From NCBI GenBank assembly GCA_036785325.1, contig JAXIVH010000002.1, positions 10,907,278 to 10,971,277 on the forward strand: 64,000 nt of DNA. The letters are read 5' to 3'. Under the pieces are notes generated by a model, which made no database searches, had not been told where the DNA came from, and worked only from the letters and a program-made list of their open reading frames with translations. Every line of letters begins with the position of its first letter. Positions within the stretch are counted from its first letter, which is position 1. The translations under genes were made by a program, and so were the position numbers. This document shows, piece after piece, positions 21,670-32,047 of the stretch. The stretch is from Urophycis tenuis (Eukaryota > Chordata > Actinopteri > Gadiformes > Phycidae).

Positions 21670-24600
21670 AGATATGTTTTTGATACCTGGGACAGAACTA
21701 TATAGGACCAGTGACTGCAACATTGAACCCATCACAATTTCAGATCATGCACCTGTGACTTTAAAGATAGGCATGGGACCCCGTAAGCATTTTAAGTATT
21801 GGAGATTGAACGTTTCATTGTTGAGCAATGAGCTTATTAAAGAAGAAATACAGAAAGAGTTGATAGATTACATGGCATTTAATGACAACGGATCTGTATC
21901 CCCCTCTACCTTATGGGAGGGAGCTAAAGCAGTGATGAGGGGTAAAATCATCGCTATTTCCTCAAGGCGGAAAAAACAAAGGCAGTTGCAAGAAAACAAA
22001 CTGGAGAACGAAATTAAGGAATTCGAGTCAGAACATAAACAGACAAATAACCCACAGGTTTTTGGATTACTAAAAGAGACGAAAATTAGATGACCTGTTA
22101 ACTTTTAAAACTGAAGGAGCATTACGATTTATGAACGGGAAATATTATGAAATGGGAAATAGAGCCAGCCGCTTGCTGGCTTTTCAATTGCGGAAAGAAC
22201 AATCTAATAGAACTGTACACAAGATATCATGCCCACGCCAAGGTAGGACTCTAACAAAGCCTAATGAGATTGCGGAGGCATTTGCTACCTATTATAAAAA
22301 GTTATATGAAGAAGAGAGGGACCCCCATAAAGAAGAAAAAGTTGAAAATTCCCTTAAGTTGATTAAACTAAATACGTTAACACCATCAGAATCTAAAGTA
22401 ATATCATCTCCAATTACAGATGAAGAAATTAAAGAAAGCATTCTTAAGCTTAAAAATAACAAATCTCCAGGATCAGATGGGTTCCCAGGAGAATACTACC
22501 GAACATATGTAAATAAATTAACACCATTGCTAAACAGAGTGTATAACTATGCCTTGAGAGAGGGAGACCCACCTCACTCATGGTCAGAAGCAGTAATTAG
22601 TGTAATTCATAAAGACAATAAAGATCCTACACAATGCATGTCATACCGCCCAATTAGTTTATTATGCGCAGATTTAAAAATTCTAACCTCAATAATTGCA
22701 AAAAGAATACAAAAACATATACATAAACTGGTGAAACCCGATCAGACAGGATTCATTACTAACAGACAAGGAGTGGACAATGTTAGAAGGACACTCAATT
22801 TACAAGCAGTTGCAGCCAAAAGAGATGTTTCGTCAATGCTTCTGAGCCTAGATGCCGAGAAGGCATATGACAGACTGGACCTATTCTTCCTCCAACAGAC
22901 CCTCAGAAGCATGGGCTTTAATGAAACATTTATTGCGTGGATTAAAATGTTCTATAAAAACCCCATATCTAGAGTTAGAGTCAATGGACACTGCTCACAT
23001 TTTTTCCCATTGGGACGTGGAACACGACAGGGAGACTCTTTGTCTCCCTCTCTCTTCGCGCTAAGCATTGAACCACTGGCGGAGCTAATAAGAACCAATC
23101 CACATATTCAAGGTATAAGGGATGAAGGAAATGTTCAGCACAAGATTTCATTGTTTGCTGATGATATACTATTGTTTATAGAGAATCCCGGCACGTCTAT
23201 CCCAGCACTCCTGAATAGCCTTAATGCTTATAGTACTGTGTCAGGTTACAAAGTTAATACAGATAAATCTGAAGCCATGATGATAGTAGGTAACTGGCCA
23301 TCACAACTAGACAACCTAGTCTCTTTTAGGAGGTCCCAGCGGGGATTTAGATATCTTGGTATTTTTCTAACACCAAAACCTTGACAATTATATAATGCAA
23401 ACTACAATAAATTGATAAAAGAAATAAATATAGACATAAGTAGATGGGAAATGTTACCTTTGTCACAATTTGGCAGGGTTGAATCTGTTAGAATGAATGT
23501 TTTGCCAAGGTTCCTGTTCTTATTTCAGTCGCTACCCATTATAGTTCCCCAGTCCACATTTAAAGTGCTTGAAAAACGTATATCAAAATTCATCTGGCAA
23601 AATAAGAGACCAAGAGTCAGGTTGAAAGTATTGATGTCACCCAAGGAAAAAGGGCGTCTGGGTCTACCTAATTTAAAGATCTATCACTGGGCAGCACAGC
23701 TCAGAGCAATGGTAGCATGGATAGCCAGAGGTGAAATGGGTTGGGTGTCTATTGAGCAGAATTCTCTACCAGGAATTGCACTAGATACTTTACCCTTTCT
23801 CAGTCAACAATCACAAAAGAAAATCAAAGTAAAGATATACGTACACTAAATACACCCTTAAAGGGATATTCCGCCATTTTTGGAAATAAGCTCATTTTCC
23901 ACCTTCCCTCGAGCAAAACAATCGATCTTTACCCTTTTCCCATTCATCCAGCCGTTCTGTGAGTCTGGCGGTACAACTTTTAGCTGTAGCTTAGCATAGA
24001 TCATTGAATCGGATTAGACCATTAGCATCTCGCCCGCTTAGAAGTGACTACGATTTCCGGAATTTTTCCCATTTAAAACTTGTCTCTTCTCAAGTTTGAA
24101 AGTGCAATAAGACCGACGGAAAATGAAACGTGGCGATTTTCTAGGCTGATTTTACCCGGAACTATACTCTCATTCTGGCGTAATAATCAAGGAAAGTTGC
24201 AAAGGTACAATGGGCGCAGTGATATGACGCGCCTCAAAGTATAGTCCCGGTATACCACCAGTAATAGCAGGTAATCACGTTGGTTGTATTGCCGGAAGAA
24301 GCCTACAGGGACTATTGAGGCGCTGCGTCATATCACTGCGCCCATGGTACCTTTGCAACTTTCCTTGACTATTACGCCAGAATGAGAGTATAGTTCCAGG
24401 TAAAATCAGCCTAGAAAATCGCCACGTTTCATTTTCCGTCGGTCTTATTGCACTTTCAAACTTGAGAAGAGACAAGTTTTAAATGGGAAAAATTCCGGAA
24501 ATCGTAGTCACTTCTAAGCGGGCGAGATGCTAATGGTCTAATCCGATTCAATGATCTATGCTAAGCTACAGCTAAAAGTTGTACCGCCAGACTCACAGAA

Positions 24601-25663
24601 CGGCTGGATGAACGGGAAAAGGGTAAAGATCGATTGTTTTGCTCGAGGGAAGGTGGAAAATGAGCTTATTTCCAAAAATGGCGGAATATCCCTTTAAGGT
24701 TTGGAATACGATTCAAAGACACCTAAAAGGAAGGGCAGCTTTGTCAGTGGCCATACCCATTGTAGGAAATGTAGAATTTCTCCCATCTCTAGTTGACATA
24801 GTCTTTAGAAGATGGGCTGAGAAAGGCCTACGAATAATCAATCAGCTTCTAGATGGACAGGTCGTCAAGACTTTTTCACAAATTAAGGATAAATTTGATC
24901 TGCCCCAAAGTGATTTTTATAGATATCTTCAAATTAGGAACTACATAACAAAACATGCAGACTGGGACCTACTCAAGAGAGACCCCAGTAGTATTGAAAC
25001 ACATTTCACATATATACTGGAACACCTCATAATAACAAAACACCAAGTGTCTCAAATATACAAAAAACTAACAACAGATATGTCAGACAACACGTTACAC
25101 ATCAAAGGAAAATGGGAGCTGGAACTAAATACAATAATTGAAAATGATATATGGGAGGATATATGTACTGAATGTCATAGAGGGGTGGGAAGTCAATTAT
25201 GGAAAGAGTTTGATTGGAAGGTAAAGGTGAGATTCTTTAGAACCCCACTTCAGATTAGTATCTTTAACAATGGAGCTAATAATGAATGCTGGATAAATTG
25301 TGGGATGGTAGGTGACCATACCCACATATTTTGGGATTGATACAGGCATTCTGGAGAGACATTAAGAAAGAACTGGAGAAGATACTTCACATGGACATAC
25401 CACTTGACCCTGTATTTATTTTGCTTGAGAAAACAACAGAACAAAACTTTACCAAAGACCAGTGTTATATTTTGCATGTCCTACTAATGATCGCAAGAAA
25501 AACGATTACAATGCGTTGGATGCAGCCTGAGCCTCCTACGGTGGCTCAATGGAGACAGAGGTGTAATCCAGTCCAAGTGATGGAGAATATGACTGCCATC
25601 CTACAGTTAAATTTACCCATATTCCTTAGGAGATGGACACCTGTCATTTTTTATAAGGGTTAA
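21670..25663 (+). pseudogene. L1-type ORF2 of LINE 2, broken
   Basis: The endonuclease end is at 21670-21770 with the I-S-D-H-A-P catalytic motif near 21738. Reverse transcriptase covers about 22430-23380: N-K-S-P-G-S-D-G near 22460, catalytic S-L-D-A-E-K-A-Y-D near 22850, G-D-S-L-S-P near 23035 and F-A-D-D near 23155. The C-terminal region is split by the TTAA element (23412-23849 and 24698-25663) and ends with the Cys/His finger near 25290. There is a stop near 22091, one at about 23382 and a shift near 25338. The enzyme would normally nick and reverse transcribe at the target; this copy cannot. Confidence 0.85.
23862..24693. mobile_element. Palindromic TTAA-type foldback element (832 bp)
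   Basis: Flanked by TTAA at 23858-23861 and 24694-24697. Ends are AGGGATATTCCGCC and its inverse. The two arms, about 23862-24250 and 24308-24693, are near-perfect inverted copies (about 385 bp each) with an about 57-bp centre. LINE coding resumes after the second TTAA. TTAA duplications suggest a piggyBac- or Kolobok-driven non-autonomous element; which one is not resolved. Confidence 0.9.
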
Positions 25664-25781
25664 GCATATAATTATAGAAGACAAATGTAACATAAGCTCA
25701 CAATCAAGGGGAACCTTTTTATTTCTGTATTTTTATTTCATTTTTTTAAATTGTATTTGTATATGTGTGTTCTATATATAA

Positions 25782-25782
<1 letters not shown>

Positions 25783-25822
<40 letters not shown>
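25783..25822. repeat. ATT microsatellite
   Basis: About 13 ATT units in the 3' UTR of LINE 2. Confidence 0.95.
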
Positions 25823-25823
<1 letters not shown>

Positions 25824-25937
25824 GTGTTGGTTTCTGTGTGGTGTGTTTGTTTGTATTGCCTCTAAGTTATTGGCAATAAAGTAAAAAAAAAAAAAAAACG
25901 GGAGACACACAAACAACGAGCGCTCCCATCCATCATC

Positions 25938-27892
25938 ATGGCGAATGTGCGGTCTCTCCGCAACAAACTGGACGAGCTGCAAGCCTGTGTCAACCACCTG
26001 CACGAGTACAGAACTGCCTCAGTCCTGGCAAATACGGAATCGTGGCTTGACAGCAGCGATGACGATAGGGCATTGCACATTGAGGGCTTCTCACTTCCCC
26101 TTCGTCTGGACAGAGACAGTGAGTGTACCGGTAAGCAACATGGCGGCGGTGTGTGCTTGTATGTAAACAATAGCTGGTGCTCCACGGTCACTGTTAGGGA
26201 GAAGTTATGTACTTCGGACATCGAGCTTCTGGCCGTCTCCCTGCGCCCTTACTACCTCCCGAGGGAATTCCCACAGCTCTTTATTATTCTGGTGTATATT
26301 CACCCCAGAGCTAACGCAGCTAAAGCTACAGAGCACCTCACTAACACTCTGTACAAAGTGGAACAAATCTCACCTGACTCTCCCAAGTTCATCCTGGGTG
26401 ACTTTAACCACTGCTACCCCGACAAGACTCTTAAAGGTTTCCAACACTATCTTACATGCAGTACACGTCAGGGGAAGATGTTGGATAAATGCTATGGCTC
26501 TTTACCGGATGCATTCAAAGCCCTCCCCCTCCCCCCTCTTGGTTCAGCAGACCACCACACTATTCTGCTGGCTCCTGCTTACACTCCAGTCATCCGGCGG
26601 ACTAAGAAGCTGACCAAGAACATCAAGCAGTGGACACCAGAAAGTATCCTTACTCTTCAAGGATGCTTCGAAGCCACTGACTGGGATAGCCTCCTTTCTC
26701 CCACCGATGACTTCAACGAGCAAGTTGACACAGTGACATCATACATCTCCTTCTGTGTGCACAGTATTATCCCCACAAAAACAATCACCATCTATCCCAA
26801 TAATAAACATTGGATTACCAAAGAGCTTAAGGGAATTATTAACAAAAAGAAGAGGATTTTCTTCACCGGCTCTCCACTGGACATAAAGGAGGTCAAAAGA
26901 GAAGTCAAGAGGGCCAAAAAGACTGCTAAGCTGGAGTACAAAACAAGGTGGAGAAAAAATTCACCACAGGAGACCTCCGCTCAGCCTGGCAAGGCATCAA
27001 AACCATGGCCTCTGGGAATACGGCCGCCACTACCTTCATAACCATCCGTGTGGAAGGCAGCAACCCCTCTTCCCTCCCCAACGACCTCAATGCCTTCTAT
27101 ACCAGGTTCGATTCAGATAATTTTTCCAAGCTCGAGGAGACCAGATCTTCGTTTTCACCTGGCAGCTCCGCGCTTACCTTCAGGACTGAGGACGTGGTGA
27201 GAGCCCTCAGGGAGACCAGAGAGAGGAGCTAACCCGGTCCCGATAACATCTGCAGCCGAGTCCTGAGGCACTGCGCAGGGCAATTAGGGAGCGTGTTCCG
27301 GATTCTATTCCAACATTCCTACGACAGTCACACGGTCCCCACACTATGGAAATACTCCACAGTCATCCCGATCCCCCCAAAAAACAACCCAAAAACTCTG
27401 AGCGACCTTCGTCCTGTGGCCCTGACCTCCCTGGCAATGAAGGCCATGGAGAGGATCCTAAAACAACACATCATCAATGCAACTGACCCTCTGATGGATC
27501 CTCTCCAGTTCGCATATCGCGCACGCAGAGGCGTGAATGATGCTAAAATCTTCATCTTGGACTCCATACACAAACATCTTGAGCTCCCCAACTCCTCCGT
27601 CAGACTACTGTTTGCTGATTTCTCATCAGCATTCAACACCCTGCAGCCCCACATCCTTGCCACTAAACTTACCTCCCAGTTTCACCTGGATGACCAGCTA
27701 ATCCTGTGGATCCTGGACTTCCTGACCAACAGGACTCAGAGAGTCCGGGTTAATAACTCTCTTTCCGGCCTCCGTTCCACCTCCACTGGCTCTCCTCAGG
27801 GCTGTGTGCTCTCCCCCTTGCTCTTCATCCTTTACACTGATGACTGTAGATCGACTCAGCCCGACTGTCACCTGGTGAAGTATGCTGACGAC
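25938..27892 (+). pseudogene. LINE endonuclease and reverse transcriptase, first part (to the YADD motif)
   Basis: The APE-type endonuclease opens with A-N-V-R-S-L-R-N-K-L-D-E-L (about residues 2-14). It shows T-E-S-W-L near residue 32, G-D-F-N near residue 155 and a S-A-D-H-H catalytic motif near residue 205. A frameshift near 26945 and a TAA at about 27230 break the frame. Polymerase motifs follow: P-D-N-I, L-R-P-V-A-L-T-S near 27400, catalytic F-A-D-F-S-S-A-F-N near 27620 and P-Q-G-C-V-L-S-P near 27800. The block stops at Y-A-D-D, where the hAT insertion begins. The family is L2 or Rex1-like by overall motif style. Confidence 0.88.
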
Positions 27893-28283
27893 CAGTGATG
27901 GGAATAACGGCGCTATAAGTACCGGCATTAGTAACGCCGTTACTTTTTTCAGTAACGAGTAATCTAATTGATTACTCATCTCATTATTATAACGCCGTTA
28001 TCGTTACTTTAAAAAAATATGTTGCGTTACTACATTGAAGGCGTTTTGCATCGGACCTCTTAGCCGAGTGAATCTTGTTCCTCCCTTGTCCTTGGTGAGG
28101 GCAGGAGCAGGAGACATCCGCAAAAGTGATGACGATTGGCTGGGGTTGAGTAAAATTCTATGGTAAGCCAATCAGAGGGGAAGTTAGGCGGGTGCTTAGT
28201 CTGCTTACTTTACGCTGTGCGCATCAAAGTTGTAGGCTACGAGAGGTCGACTAAAGACGTTAATGTGAATCAGCTAGAAAGAG

Positions 28284-28379
28284 ATGGCGAGCCCAAGTAG
28301 TCCAAAAACAGCTTTCTTTAAATGGAAATATAGCCATTACTTTCCCTCCAAGAAATTAAGGGGACAAGTGAAAGCGTGA
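28284..28379 (+). pseudogene. Remnant of a BED-type hAT transposase N terminus
   Basis: A 31-codon start (M-A-S-P-S-S-P-K...) with the aromatic F-x-W-K-Y-x-H-Y-F pattern of hAT BED fingers, ended by TGA at 28377. The Cys/His half is not preserved. Confidence 0.45.
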
Positions 28380-28468
28380 AATGCATATGCCCTGGAGTCA
28401 AATACCTGTCCACGTCTTTCTCGAGTAATTCCGATTGAATGAAGCATCTTGCAACTATAGGCCTACAT

Positions 28469-29599
28469 CAGTGGGGAACCCTCAGGGCCTTCTACGCCTT
28501 CAGAGAAGGCCTAACAAAATTCTGGACCAAAACATATTAAATAAGAAATAATAATTATTATTTAATTATTTTTTTAATTATTTTTAATTTATATCTTATT
28601 TAATTTAATACAATACAGTCATACAATACGGTCCCTAAAACATGTTATCCAATCAGAACGTTCGTCTCTATCAAGGCCCGTTTAGCTGGCTCATTAATTG
28701 GTTAGGACTTCACAATTCCTGCAGAAGGCCTAGCTATGTGTTTTGGCCTGGAGAGTGAGGGGCAGATTGACCAATCACGGTTCGATTTCAAGTGGGCGGG
28801 ACAAAAAAAATAAGACCTTAGGCCTTCACGAAGTCCTAACCTATCACATAGTGGCTGAGTCTCAACCGTTCTCACCACTCTGTTACATATGTAAAACTTG
28901 GCAGAGTGGTGAAAGTGGTTGAGAGATTGAAATTGAAAGTTAAATGGCGTCAGAGGAGAATTACGTTGTGGCTAGCTTGATCGGATGGCGTTTTTCAAGG
29001 CGTCCTTTCACAGAAAAACTATAAATAATAAAAAAACGGAAGACCAATTAAAAAAAAAGGTTAAGAAAGTGGAAAGGCATTTCAAGACCGAAAATGATCA
29101 GCGATATCCATGGATGGCGGGCTGCTATAAAACAAACAGGCTGTACTGGTGGAGTTGTTTGCTTTTTACAACTGAAAACGCGCTGAATTTGTCAGCCTTA
29201 CAAATCTGACAAAGTCAGCCCACCGACATCAAGGTTCTGCGGCACACCTGCAAGCGACGGTCAGTTTGAAAACCTTTGGGGTGATGAAATGAGCCTCGGT
29301 GTCCGTGTCAGCAGCGTCATGGGGTGACACTCTGGGTGACTTCATTTTATATTTTCAGATTTTGGCTTTAGAATATGTTTATGTATGTTTATTTAATTTT
29401 GAGATGTTTCTTGTTGCGGAGAATGTTATCGATGTTATGGTCTATTTGTTTACATCCTCGTCATCGTTAATTAAAGTCGGATTGCATTTGTTTAACCCTT
29501 TCAATTCATCGTACTGTTGCTTTTTTCCGTGAAGATTTATTTTCTCAGCGGTGATGACTGAGGTGAAGGCCAAGCTGTAGTGCTCACGGTTCGCCACTG
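28469..29599 (+). mobile_element. hAT element (1,131 bp) nested in a hAT, with TTF/ZMYM-like remnant
   Basis: Ends are CAGTGGGGAACCCTCAGG and the inverse of CAGTGGCGAACCGTGAG. A perfect 8-bp duplication, GCCTACAT, lies at 28461-28468 and 29600-29607. The frame at 28985-29209 includes Y-P-W-M and W-W-S-C-L-L-F, resembling the TTF-type zinc finger at the N terminus of ZMYM1-like hAT transposases. Confidence 0.88.
28985..29209 (+). pseudogene. TTF-type finger fragment of a ZMYM1-like hAT transposase
   Basis: 74 codons with a Lys-rich start and a Y-P-W-x-x...L-Y-W-W-S-C-L-L-F block (about residues 45-63). The frame ends in TGA, and later parts of the transposase are missing. The element is an internally deleted derivative. 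Confidence 0.45.
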
Positions 29600-30318
29600 G
29601 CCTACATACATCCACGAAATTAGTGGCACTTTTCAGTAATATTGAAAGCACTTATTACACAGTTGACTGATCTATTTCTTCGAGGAAGAAATCACTTAAT
29701 TGCGTAAAACCCTCATTTATCAAACGAGCGTAGCCCGCTGAACATGGGACACACTGTTGACTGCAACAGTGATTTGTTTCCATATAGCGTCCATATAGGG
29801 GGGGCAGTGTTCATATGGGTGTGGAGTTCAGAAGGCAGCCGCCGTATTTATCAACATCAAGCTCCTTCGTACGCTGGGATTGGTGTGATACAACAGTTTC
29901 GTAAATCTCACGTGAGTCCTATCGTAAGATGAATCATATGCGTTCAATAAATATCAAGTTCCAAAAGATATATTGTGAAGTCTCACATTCCCACAGCAAT
30001 GTTAAAATTGTTTAGATTTGTGCACTGTGGATTTCTGTTTGTAATGTAGGCCTATTGAGTATTCATTTCAATACTCAGATTTATCATAAATAATTGAACA
30101 CATGTTTTTTTAAGTTCTTTCAAAAAGGGATGGAGATGGGGTCCAAATTATTTGACACATCAGTATTTAAAAATTATTTGAAAGTAACGCAATAGTTACT
30201 TTCCTAAGTAACTAGTTACTTTTAGAGTTTGTAACTCAGTAACAACTTTAGTTACTTTCTGGGAGAAGTAACTAGTACTTTAACAAATTACTTTTTTAGA
30301 GTAACTTGCCCAACACTG

Positions 30319-30493
30319 CTGACGACACAGTTCTCCTGTCACTGCTCTCAGGCCCCTTCCAACATCATGGACCCGTTCTACAGGAGTTTGTGGAATGGTG
30401 TGACAATTCCAAACTGGAACTGAATGTCAATAAAACCAAGAAGATGGTGGTGACCTTCTCCAGTAGTCAGAGGGACTTGGCCACTGCTGTTAC
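30319..30493 (+). pseudogene. LINE reverse transcriptase, middle block (after YADD)
   Basis: Coding resumes with the duplicated D-D codons followed by T-V-L-L-S-L-L, then W-C-D-N-S-K-L-E-L-N-V-N-K-T-K-K, the post-catalytic motif shared with L2/Rex1 LINEs. It is cut at 30493 by the Gypsy element. Confidence 0.85.
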
Positions 30494-31805
30494 TGTCGCC
30501 CAGTCTTAGCGACAAACCCAACTAATGCAGGAGATCCCAGGACACACCACAACACAGAGAGCAGGCGTCAATTAAGAAGAAGATATTTTATTGTGATACA
30601 ACCACTTAAATGACTGCCACTCGCACTTGCTAGGAGGCCTACAGCCGATGGTGATCACACAGCACAGTCAGGGTCTAATCTGGAGTGAATACGCACACAG
30701 TTTAAAACACAGCACAAAGGTATAAAAATCTGTTCACCGCAAACCCGCTTTATATTTGTGCCTGGACTGCACACAAAAGAAACACTCACACAAACCAGCA
30801 CACTAATTACACGCGTGAGTTCTGGACCACAAAACCTTACTGGTGGCTCGCCCACCCCCAAGTCTAGCGCTTTGGCGAGTTACACAAATTAAAACCTATC
30901 GGAAAACAATAAACAAACAGAAAGATAAATTGTCCGCTCGGTCGGGGTCCCTCCCGACTGAGAAAAAAATAAAGGAAAAAAATAATAAAGAAGACAGCAA
31001 CAGCACGGCACAGTGAAATCAGTCCGTAGTCCCCGCAGCACTGACCAAAAGTTCACTGGCTGTGGTGTCCCGAGTTGATGTACGACTGGCCAGGAAGTTA
31101 GTCAATCCCAGCAGCCAGGACTTTTACTTTGACGGCCGTCGGGGCGTTGGCATGGGGACGGCCAGGAGTTCCACGGTCGGGCTGACGTCACTCCTGGGAT
31201 TCCCGAAAGTGGTCGATCACGGTAGCTGACAACAGACAGGCAGAGTATGAGTCTTCACGTTTCGTTAAGGTGTAGCCCACTCACACAGAACACTAATTTG
31301 ACTTCGGAAGTCACCGTTCCTTTAGGAATTATTTGAGATCGCAGAACGAATGTCTTTTTGTCGGCGCGGCTCGTCTTCTCCGTCGCAGATGACCGGACAG
31401 GAACAGCATGTAGTCGTGGCCGTGGCCGTGTCAGCAACTAGTAGCCCGATCCTGGCAGCTCACGGTGAACCTCCCGTCTCTGGAGCGGTCCTGTTCGGCA
31501 CCCTTTATTGGCGTGTGTCAACCAATCGGGTGTCGCCAGCCGCTCCCAACCACTGCAAACAGCTGCGGCTCGTTTCCAAAAGCTGGGTCCCGCTGATTAG
31601 TGCCCAGCCATCAGGAAATAAATGCACGCAAGCACAGTGGCACGGACACCCGTATGTATCGGCAGTCCAAGTCCTCCCAACAAGAACCCTGATCCCGCCG
31701 TCCCAAACAGTCCATGAAGCACCCCTCATATCAAACACAAATCAAGCAGACACCAATATTGCCATTTCACCATATACTAAAATACACCACCCAGGGCCCA
31801 GGACA
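30494..31805 (-). repeat. Gypsy 3' LTR (1,312 bp)
   Basis: Near-identical to 36879-39339 once the insertion there is removed. The adjacent G-run on the minus strand (31806-31822) is the purine tract. Confidence 0.9.
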
Positions 31806-31822
31806 TAATTCCCCCCCACTTA
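31806..31822 (-). promoter_or_regulatory. Polypurine tract of the Gypsy element
   Basis: On the minus strand AAGTGGGGGGGAATTA directly precedes the LTR start TGTCC. This is the plus-strand primer site in LTR elements. Confidence 0.75.
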
Positions 31823-32047
31823 AAATGGTGGTCGTCCCAACCCATTCGCTACTCAGGCATATCTCTGGGGCGGTACCCCTTGATTGGACCGTTGCAAGCG
31901 CCTGACCAGGGGCACAACTTCTCCCAAGATCTCCCCATCTTGTTGGGGGTGTCCTTGGGTCTCGGGGGCTGGCGTCTGTCTGTCTGGGCCTTAGGCTAGA
32001 CGAGACTCTGGACGTGGCGGAGGAGGCAGCACTCCCATCTCTGGCCA

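Larger units (their letters stand above)
21670..25898 (+). mobile_element. L1-type LINE number 2, 5'-truncated
   Basis: It begins directly after the poly-A of LINE 1, in the middle of the endonuclease domain, and ends with AATAAA (about 25876) and a poly-A at 25882-25898. It belongs to the same broad L1 group but is clearly diverged from LINE 1 in protein sequence. A palindromic TTAA element splits ORF2 at 23862-24693. An ATT microsatellite lies in the 3' UTR at about 25783-25822. Confidence 0.85.
27893..30318. mobile_element. hAT element (2,426 bp) inserted in the LINE YADD codons
   Basis: It starts CAGTGATGGGAATAACG at 27893 and ends CTTGCCCAACACTG at 30318 (inverse CAGTGTTGGGCAAG). A perfect 8-bp duplication, CTGACGAC, flanks it at 27885-27892 and 30319-30326. 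Near both ends are the AGTAACTAGTTACTTT-type subterminal repeats of a common fish hAT family. A 32-codon BED-like start of a transposase (F-F-K-W-K-Y-S-H-Y-F) remains at 28284-28379. It holds a second hAT at 28469-29599. Confidence 0.93.
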
